NCBI GenBank assembly: GCA_009733575.1
Contig: ML769417.1
Span: 186,001 to 250,000 of the forward strand
Length of the DNA stretch: 64,000 nt
Direction of reading: 5' to 3'
Source: Gymnopus androsaceus JB14
Taxonomy: Eukaryota > Basidiomycota > Agaricomycetes > Agaricales > Omphalotaceae
Shown here piece by piece: positions 55,731-64,000 of the stretch. Below the pieces are notes generated by a model. It ran no database searches and was not told where the DNA came from. It saw only the letters and a program-made list of their open reading frames with translations. The first letter of the stretch is position 1, and every line of letters begins with the position of its first letter. The position numbers and the translations under genes were made by a program.

Positions 55731-57567
55731 TTTTAACACTGCGATTACCATTTCATGATAAGAAGACAGACCCAGCGGTAATCTATAGCTTGATGATGGG
55801 TGAACGACCAGCTTGTCCTTACAATGTTTGGTATCCGGATGACATCTGGGATCTTACAACTCGATGTTGGATACAGGAAGTTGCAGCGCGTCCGAATGCT
55901 CAAGACATTTATGATTTTTTGCAAACCACTTTGACTGGTTTGTTATCCAGCACTCTTCTCATTTGTCAGCATGCTAATTTGAACCTGAAAGTTCCTACGA
56001 CACTTCAAACTGTGCCATATACTATTACTGGTGTGAAGGGGAGTATGCCAGTGTCTACACCTCGCGAATCTGAGGATCCCAATGGTAGTAAAATTGCAGA
56101 GCTAACTAGAACTCCTGGGGGTTCTGCTGATACCGCCATTCACAACATCCAACTCAGCTTGACCGCAAGTGTTGGTAACAATGGCCGGCAACAAGTCCAG
56201 AGCATATTTGGTTCCATCCAACCTTCAAAGTTGTCTAGGCCTTCATCTTATCCATGGTCTGTTCATTGACTGGTCCTACTTCCCCCGTTCCTTAATAGCC
56301 CCAAGCTGGAATCTTTAAGTTCTCCTACCGATCCTTCACCTCTACCCTTCCCTCGATCTCGCCATGCTCTCCATGCGACAGCTATTAAGGATGGTGAACT
56401 GTATCTTTTTGGTGGTCTTGTTGGGGAGACATTTCGGAATGACCTCTATGTTGTCTACGCTAGCAAACCATCTGCAATGCTAATACGGACAGCCACTGAT
56501 GTACCATCTCCCAGAGGAGGGCATGCTAGTATCATCATTGGCATGGATTTGATTGTTTGGGGAGGCAATACTAGTGCAGGCCCGGAATTGATACAGCAAG
56601 GCGATAAAGATGACAACAGACTTTACTTACTGGATCTTCGTGAGCAAAAATCAGTCACTGTTTAATCAAAATACTCCCTTAACAATAATACCACAGAATC
56701 CAAGAATTGGACTTGCATTGCTGCTAACGGTCCCATTGGCCAATACGGACATACAATGACCATGGTGCAAAAAATAAAGTTTGTTGTCTTTGGTGGTCAA
56801 GCCAACGAGGAGTTTTTTAACGATCTATGGTCCTTTGATCTCTGTAAGCTACAAGCTCCAGTCTTATCGTGGATAATATTAACTGTACTTGGCAGTGCGG
56901 CGCAAATGGGAATTAATAGAACCAATATCTCCAGGAAAACCTGCTCAACAAGCGGGCCATGTTTGTATAAACTATAAAGACCATATTGTAATGTAAGCTT
57001 CACCCCTCTGTAGAAACTAACAAAACCAGACTCTTTTCCAGTTTTGGAGGAGCCGACAGACAATATCATTATAACGACACCTGGTCCTTTGATTTAATTA
57101 CCAGGAAATGGTCCGAGCTCATCTGCGCTGGTTGCATTCCTGCACCCAGAGAAGGTCACGCCGCAGCACTTGTAGACGATGACATGTATGTTCTCAGTGG
57201 ACGAGGAGCCAATGGCAAGGATTTGAATGATTTAGCTGCCTTCAAACTATCAAGTGAGATCTCTTGAACATTTACTATCTTGATGATGATTCTACTAATA
57301 TTGATAGATCAGCAATGGTACACGTTCCCATACATAGGACCGGCTCCTAGCGCGCGCGCAGGACATGCTATGGCTTCTTTCGGGGCTCGAGTGTTTGTGT
57401 TGGGAGGCGAATCATTCACACCAACTGAACCGGTGGAAGTAAACTGTATGCATATCTTGGATACAAGTGTGTATCTCTAATCCATTGCACGTTATGGTTG
57501 TGCTAATGCTTCAATAGAACACATTAATTATCCTGACGCCAACAAGTTTGTTGAGATTCTGAGTTGA

Positions 57568-58432
57568 GCAACTCATTGGCTGGGGTCGCTTGGGAGCTTG
57601 AGACCCCACATTCTCCTTGTCTCGTCCTCTCTTCCTGTTCGCCTCCGGTACCTGCGTTGACAACAGATTTAAGCGAAATTATGGGAATAAACAGCTATGA
57701 AAACGCACTTGCAGAGACTTTGGGTTATTGCTACGGATGGCTTGTAGTACATCAGTGCGTTTTGAATGGATTAGTCTTGCTCTGGTCTCTGGGTCCGTAC
57801 TTGATTCCATGACCTTCTATAGTTCAGCTTCGATGTCTTCTGCCACTCGGCCTTTGACACGAACAGCGTACATGTCACGAACATATTTTGCTGGAAGAAG
57901 GCCATGAGTTGAAGAAACATTGACCAAAATGCATGAGCTAAGTACCACTTCGCTGCTAACGAGCAACTTGATTGGTTTCAGGGTCTATCACTGCAATAAC
58001 TCTGTCGAAGAAGGCCGTGATGAATGACAGGATACGATTCGGATTATTTTTCAACTGCAAAATATTTCAAAACTATTATTTTGACGCGCACCTGAAGGAT
58101 TCTTCACAATTAGGACAGCCGATGCTCCGAAGGTTGTTGGATGTTCAGATAAGAGAGCAGAAGAGGCATACGCATAATGTCTGCGTTTACATTGAGAATC
58201 ATATTGAGGGCTGAGATTTGCAAATAGGAATATCCTTTGCCGTTATTGCATTCAACCAGTTGAACCTATACTTGCTCCTCTCTACATAAATTTTCAAATT
58301 GCGAGTTGCCTTTTCTTGGCCTTTTCGTAGGACTAGGCTTGAGGAACAGATGTAACTAGTCAAGAAGCAAGAAAATAAAAATACACATATTGCACGACCA
58401 TACACTGGACACAGTGGATGATACAGATGAAT
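57568..58432. other. Intergenic spacer, nothing recognised
   Basis: The spacer lies between the convergent kinase-kelch and monooxygenase genes. Sequence near 58240-58420 matches the 3' flank of the monooxygenase fragment near 51540-51660, so part of it is duplicated flank. No gene is seen. Confidence 0.5.
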
Positions 58433-60603
58433 TCAACGAGTAAAAGTTCCATCTAGTTTGTCAACTCTCGAATATCTCGGTCCAAAATTCTTTTCTTCCA
58501 TCGCCTTGATTTCTACGTATTTTATATCAGTAACGTTCGAGAACAAGCAAGTATTTAATTAAACACTTACGAAGAGCCAAATACTACGAATGAGAATGGA
58601 CTATAGAGAAATTGCCTGTAAGTTCAAGGTGAGGTTCAATGATGGTTTCAGAATCCGAATTATGCAGCAAAAACGCTCACCCATAGTGTAAAATAGCCCT
58701 GGGACACCCATGTCCCTCCAAGAACCGCGTAATTCGCCCTCAGCGTTGAGTCCCCAAACGTCCTTGCGCTGCTTTGCAACTTGGTCTCCACAAATTTGAC
58801 AAATGACGGTATGTGCATCGCCGTAACTTGTTATAAATCCCTCTCTTTAGTAAATTTGTCCGATGCTTACTGGGAAGCTAAAGACTCACCCAGTGGTGTA
58901 AACTACAACATCCGCAGGGATCTCGCTCCCATCTTCAAATCTTAGTCCCTTCTCAGTAAAAGATTGAAGTAGACGGTCACTTTTCAACTTGATCTTTCTG
59001 TCTATAATCAGTTGAGAAGCACCGGTATCTATGTGAAGATCAGATGAGATATAGAGTATGAAGGAAGAAGAAACTGCATACCCAGGTAATACCATGCCCC
59101 ACTGGTTAAATACAACATCATCCCTCCAGTTCCGTTAATTCCCTTGTTCAGCTTGAAACCACGTTTCGATAATCCTTCGAGAAGATCTCTGTCCCAAGAG
59201 TATTAGAAATAATCAAACTCGCTAGTGATCAAAACCAAGCAGACGTACTTGTCCATGTCAGCAATAAGGTCTGTCATTTGTTGTGAAAACCCTTGGACCG
59301 AGAAAGAATTAGGAAATGAGGCGGACATCAGGTCGGATACATCTGTAGGAGGACTATTCTCCGAGTAGAGTGCTAGGTAGTAGCTTGAGCACAGGGATAT
59401 GATTACGCGGATGATGAATAACAAACCTGAAAAGTAAACCTGCAGCTTGTTCTTGGCTGACATGACATAGGTTGAACTGCGTTGATACATCGTCACGTCT
59501 AAACAGCAAATTGAGGAGCGAGCAGGGAATGGAGTGAGAGCAACGGCATACCAATTCCCATTCTGTGCAAGTCTGTAGCAATATCATGAGCTGGAAAAGC
59601 ATGAATTATTGGTAACATGAGGAGATAAAACACAAAAAAGCGTACCGGAGGTGCATGCACCGATAACTACCACCTTCTTGCCAATGTACTCGGAAGCCAA
59701 TTTGTATTGGCTTGAATGAAGAATTTGACCTTTGAAAGAATCCTGTTGAAGAAGATGGACAGTCAATAGATGAGATACAGTCTACGGGGGACAGGTGCGA
59801 CATACCGTTCCAGGAAACAAAGGAATGTTCGGTTGGCTACCATTGAATCCAGTCGTGAAAACTATATGCTTAATGTTCTTGAAAATACGCTGCCTCCCAT
59901 CTGGATATGACTGTGGCTGTCCGAGTGCTTCATCGCGGACGGCATTCGAGACTTTGCAGGATGTCGAAACATTTAACTCCATGGCTTCCCCGTAGTACTC
60001 CAACCATCCGGCAATCTAAAAAGGCTTCAGTCAATTTTTACTAGAATTCTGAACAGCCAACCTTGTCAGCGGAGCTGAAAACTGGCCAATTGGAGGGGAA
60101 GCTATAAGAATATCAATGAACAAGCCTCCAATGATTCACATTACACGCTTACGGAAAATATGGCAACTGATTAGCCCCTGGAAAGATGTCATCAACATCT
60201 AAGAGGCTAATGGCCAGTGTATCGAACCACTTACAGACAGGATTGTGCAGGCACAAAGCCTTGTACCTATTCCGCCAATTGTCTCCAACTCTCTTGTTCT
60301 TCTTGGTTATCAAAGTGGAGACATCCAGCATCTTCAATCTCGCCACGACAGCAAGTCCACCTTGACCAGCACCCACAACCATCACAGTAGGCTCTTTGTC
60401 CTCAAAAGCAGCCTCACGTTTTCTTTGAGCTGCCCACAGACCATGGTTGATATCGGGATTACGTAGAATGCCAACTCTTTTGGGAAATCCCTTCAGGCCC
60501 TCGAGGTTCGACAAGATACAATGTGCCAGTTGCCATCTGCCTGGGGCACTATACGCGCAACTCCAGAGGCCAATCCTACATCAGCCACTTGGAAATCAAA
60601 CAT
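58433..60603 (-). pseudogene. Flavin-binding monooxygenase, 5' end lost to a retrotransposon
   Basis: Exons: 60153-60603 (partial), 60062-60101, 59806-60015, 59646-59742, 59552-59590, 59428-59498, 59249-59372, 59082-59188, 58890-59028, 58681-58826, 58571-58615, 58433-58512. These enzymes oxygenate soft nucleophiles with FAD and NADPH. Visible: the FAD motif VMVVGAGQGG, RNRYKALCLHNP, the NADPH-site VVVIGACTSAHDIATDLHRM, YQRSSTYVMSAKN, TGGMMLYLTSGAWYYL, DVVVYTTGYGDA, LNAEGELRGSWRDMGVPGLF and the C-terminal YLALQIKAMEE. Lesions: no N-terminus (the LTR begins at 60609), a one-base frame change at about 60515 and a TAG stop in HSHS-stop-YLALQ at about 58585. It is likely dead now but the most complete copy here. 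Confidence 0.85.
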
Positions 60604-60608
60604 GAAGG

Positions 60609-60635
60609 TGTTAGGAAGTGTCGCACTTCCTAACA
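60609..60635. repeat. Terminal hairpin at the putative LTR start
   Basis: TGTTAGGAAGTG, loop TCG, CACTTCCTAACA: an exact 12-bp stem (13 with the flanking G-C pair) at the very edge of the element. Confidence 0.9.
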
Positions 60636-61516
60636 CGTCGATCCGCCTGTTAACACGTTAACCCTGTCAAACATTCCACTCACTTTCTTTTCCGGCAATG
60701 CTCCTTCTAGGTTCCCTTATATTGCTCTCTCCACGACAACAACAAGGTAACAAGTATCAACGACCATATTTTGGCTTACCGTTTGCAGAACTCTCCGGCA
60801 TAATCCACACGTAATTGCGTAATCCCAATAACACTTATACTACGCGTCGTTGGCATTATTTCCACCACTACGCTGATCCATTCGCTGCGCACTACAAACT
60901 TCTCGTCATATTTCTGTCCTTTTGACCATCAACCTTCACTCTCGAACCACTTCCCGGACCAATACTTTTACTCTACATTGGCGCACTCCCGTCTATCAAT
61001 AAGAGTCGTACCTAGGTCTTAAGGTATGACTCCCTTGTCGACGTTTAACAAACCGTTTGCTTCGCAAACGGCGGCTTAGTCGCGTAGTACCCATGCACAA
61101 GCTTTGCAACTGTGCCAGGCCTCGCGTTCACGGCCGAGACACCTATATAAACTAGATACGAACCCTTGTAACACTCAGATTAGTTATTTTGCACAATAGA
61201 CCCAGTTTCCCCTTCTCAAAAAATCCTCTTATTTTCTTAAATCTCTCAGAACACAATCCCTGAACCTATTAACTTTCTTTACAAGCCGAATATACTATAT
61301 TCAACTTCTAATACAACGGTAACCCTCTAATACCAACATCACTTCTCTATCTATCGATTTTTGATGCGACATCCGAGTGGAACTTCTGCCTAGCGATTTA
61401 CATCAGAAACGACTCTTCTAAGTAAATATCTAACACGTACCTAAATACCGAGGTCTCCTGGCTAGACCATTGCGACACGGCCTAACATAATAACTAATCT
61501 CATCCCGCCTCCAGTC

Positions 61517-64000
61517 ATGTCCACTCAGACCACGATGGAAATGGAGATCCAATTAGAAAATCAACCCAACTCACAGCCAGTAATGACACCATCAGCTCAT
61601 CATACCCTAACACCTTCAGGTCAATGGAGAAGCAGTTCCGTTGGTCCTAGTATACCAGGAGGTTTTGATACTACGGGGAACACCTTAGGTGTAACCCCAG
61701 CATGAGACCCTCCTCCCCACCTCGACAGAACTAGGAATTGAAGGACAGTTAGTGGACCCGTTAGCAGCTCCCCACCTGTACGCTCGATAAATGGATGGCG
61801 TACAAGACAGGCCCGAAGTCCATTGTCCACACCTGTAGAACCCGAATATGACCCTACCAGAACATTAGCTGGAGAATTCAAAAGATCAATTCAACGCGGA
61901 AACTCACAAGAAGTCATACCGTCCTACAATGGTGGTAGACGGCATTCCGAACCCTGGATTCCACTACCTGTATATACCAACGATAATTCACCTAACGTAG
62001 GAAGGTTCCCTTTGCCGGAAGGAATTTTTGACCCCCCTGCTCTACTTCCACACGGAGTAGAAATTGAAACATGGTCAGGAGAACGAAGGGTACTTAGACC
62101 CACATTTCTACGAATCCTGAACGACGAGTCAACTCCATGGAGGGGACGAGGTGTTCAAGAAAATGAAGAGGATCCAAGGGGGTATGAGACATTGACGGAC
62201 ATTGTGTCCCCAACCCACTCCGTTTTATTGACATCTACGGAAGAAGTCAGGAGAGAGGAGGAAAGGCTCACTGATAGAAATGATGGGGTTATCCAAGCAT
62301 TTGGACAACGATGTCGATACCTTGCCGTCGAAATGGGAATAGAAGACGAACCTGACAAACCAAGTGAAGACTGGATCCATTTAGTACGCCAGTTGGACAA
62401 CATGCATTTCCGACAAGTGCCGCCCGCCGTTGCTAGAGCTTTGAGCTGCGGACATTCACAAGGAATTCGCAAAGGTCAGGGAAATAGCGGCAGCCTCAGA
62501 GGTATTGCGTCTAATACCTTCACAAAATTGGCTACAGAGACCAATAAGGATGGTGGTTGAGCCCGAACGTATCGGAACAACACCTGAGGCCATGCGAAGG
62601 TTCGCCGTAAATTGGGTAGATCTGGAAGCACGGGCAAAAGCTAGAGAAGAAGAGATTCGGGAACGAAAGATGGAGCTGAGTAGAATACAGGAGGACAATG
62701 AAGAAGTGAACAAGGACAAAGAAAGTCCAGGTTCCCAAGAAGAAGAACGAGGGAGAAAAGCTTCGACTACCCTGTCGGAAGCAGAGACATTGTGGAGGAA
62801 GGTCGTAGCAGGAACTTCGAGCAATACTGATTGGAAGGAAGAAGTCCACCTGGATATCCAACCACTAGGCTTCTTAGAAACAGATGATACTGGTTACACT
62901 ACGGCAAATGATGAATTAGAAAGTAACGAATCAGTTCACAATAACTCACCCGTTACTGACACAATTCCTGGCTGGCCCAAAAATACGATGTTGGATGCCC
63001 AGCTAACAGATAAACTAGAAGCCTTTCAGAAGGAAAGGATGGAAAGGGAACAGAAAGTTCAAGACGGTCCAACCAAGAAGACCATAAGGTTTATGCTACC
63101 AAACGGAAAAGATCCCATGAACTAGGATATAGTCAGGTTCCTCTAACAACGCCTAGTAATAAAAGTTACTTACCATGGCGTGCTCCTTCGATATTTTCTA
63201 GTGGTTTTAATCCTCCACGACGACCAGCGTTCCAGGAGGAGTTAGCAAATCGAACGGGAGGACATCCCTATACGCCACATCCCCAGATCCGAGAAAACCC
63301 TACGGCTATTGACAATAGACTGTTAACGTTACATGAAAGAATGGAGATTCAAAGAAAGGAAGTCGAGGAGGAAATACGAAGAGAGTTAGAAGAAGTACAG
63401 AAAGAAAGGAACGAATTACGACAAGCACTCGAAACCGCCAGAACCGGTCCGAATCAAACACGCGATTCCGATCGATTAAACGAGCGCTTAAACGTTTCTT
63501 ACTCTCAACCCAATACAGATCGTTCTTCAATAACCATGAGTAACACTACCACCACGAAGGACCAAAAGGGTAAGACCCCTATCAGAGGTAGCAGGCAGTA
63601 TGAAACATGGCAGAAGGATTGGGGACAGCTGGGGGAGCCATCTACTATCCAGCCAACCTTCACTAGTCATGATTTGATTTCGCAAAACCAACGGGAACGT
63701 GGTAATAGTGGACCCCTACAACCTCCTCCTCCTCCTCCTCCACCTAATCATGTTGACTATGTTACCAATGCTAGAAATAATGCAGGATATTCTACTGGTA
63801 CTGGTGCTACTGGCGAAGAAGTTGAGGCCGGGTCTCAGGGACCTCCTAAACTTCCACCTCCTCCCACTCCTACTGCAGATCCAGAAGACATGGAACCAGA
63901 TCAAAATGCAAAAAGGAACATTTCGAAAGGTAATACGTCCAAAATGTCAAACACCTACATTTTTCGTAGACTGCACGGGAGAAATGACCCCCTAACGCCG
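61517..64000 (+). CDS. Gag-like polyprotein region, frame-broken and partial
   Basis: ATG 61517 gives MSTQTTMEMEIQLENQPNSQ. The coding-like sequence continues in shifted frames: 61745-62560 (NGWRTRQARSPLS, GVEIETWSGERRVLRPTFLR), 62505-63125 (PEAMRRFAVNWVDLEARAKA, a charged helix) and 63150-64000 (GFNPPRRPAFQEELANRTGG, then a coiled coil EIRRELEEVQKERNELRQAL, then a nine-Pro run and acidic tail). There is no zinc knuckle or protease yet. Low complexity, a coiled coil and position behind a putative LTR suggest Gag; I recognise no exact family. The breaks may be decay or sequence error. Confidence 0.5.

Larger units (their letters stand above)
52260..57567 (+). pseudogene. Protein kinase-kelch fusion gene, interrupted by a transposon
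   Basis: Exons (approximate): 52260-52304, 52358-52517, 52577-52864, 52923-53120, 53179-53276, 53332-53508, 53555-53642, 53696-53920, 53976-53985 plus 55740-56639, 56697-56843, 56896-56992, 57042-57253, 57308-57466, 57518-57567. The start is MSVGTGTSPFSLSSW. A helical N-terminal region (ETAADLQQVIFRLAEGNQNW) leads to a kinase: Gly loop VGGGGFADIYRG, Lys in ICLKVLRL, HGDIRGANIL (HGD in place of HRD), ADFGLSL, WMAPEL. A Ser-rich linker and one Tea1-like kelch module follow. Such kinases probably signal with the propeller as scaffold (inference). Lesions: a 1745-bp insertion in a kinase exon, one-base frame breaks at about 52720 and 53566, and TGA at 56267. Confidence 0.82.
60609..64000 (+). mobile_element. 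LTR retrotransposon (Ty3/Gypsy-like), continuing past the window
   Basis: Homology to the monooxygenase ends at about 60608, where a TG-initiated sequence begins with a 12-bp perfect hairpin (60609-60620 with 60624-60635). About 700 bp of non-coding sequence fits an LTR plus leader, then a Gag-like coding region starts at 61517. No Pol is reached and the 3' LTR is outside, so LTR length and target-site duplication cannot be read. Confidence 0.6.

Overview
The window is a fungal nuclear scaffold, most likely from an Agaricomycete mushroom. Genes are cut by many short spliceosomal introns (44-87 nt), the conserved genes read like basidiomycete Rgp1 and Tea1-type kelch proteins, and the interspersed elements (a SWIM-finger MULE, Copia and Gypsy retrotransposons) are typical of that class. 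No prokaryotic feature, tRNA, rRNA or CRISPR was seen.

Layout. 1-5142: two conserved minus-strand genes, a GPALPP/DUF3752 protein (cut by the edge) and the Rab-GEF subunit Rgp1. 5143-20782: a tandem array of kelch-repeat genes sharing one upstream block and one N-terminal signature (MSxGTGTS). It holds 5' stubs, an inverted 3' fragment split by a Gypsy Gag fragment, a 4.68-kb tandem duplication carrying two copies of a double-kelch gene, and a decayed single-kelch gene. 21052-22415: an unrecognised Ser/Pro-rich gene. 22416-51830: a segmental duplication (intergenic block, flavin monooxygenase remnant, alpha/beta hydrolase, block X) repeated about two and a half times. It is blown apart by insertions: a 9.06-kb MULE with four nested retroelement insertions, an 8.7-kb Copia element with an assembly gap, and a 1.35-kb TRIM-like element. 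Because the repeats supply empty sites, most insertions and their target-site duplications can be read exactly. 52260-57567: a protein kinase-kelch fusion gene broken by a 1745-bp element packed with GGGAT/ATCCC repeats. 58433-60603: a flavin monooxygenase gene whose 5' end is removed by an LTR retrotransposon that runs off the right edge.

How it fits together. The kelch proteins look like relatives of Tea1-type polarity/signalling propellers. The kinase-kelch gene shares its start and its pre-kelch linker with the double-kelch genes, so the array probably arose by shuffling kinase-kelch and plain kelch genes. Monooxygenase and hydrolase genes recur as neighbours and may have been a small metabolic pair before duplication.

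Caution. Many frame breaks here (Rgp1, kelch copies, kinase, the Ser/Pro-rich gene, Copia) are one-base changes in or beside homopolymers, and the Copia copy is duplicated around a 294-N gap. Much apparent pseudogenisation may be assembly error.
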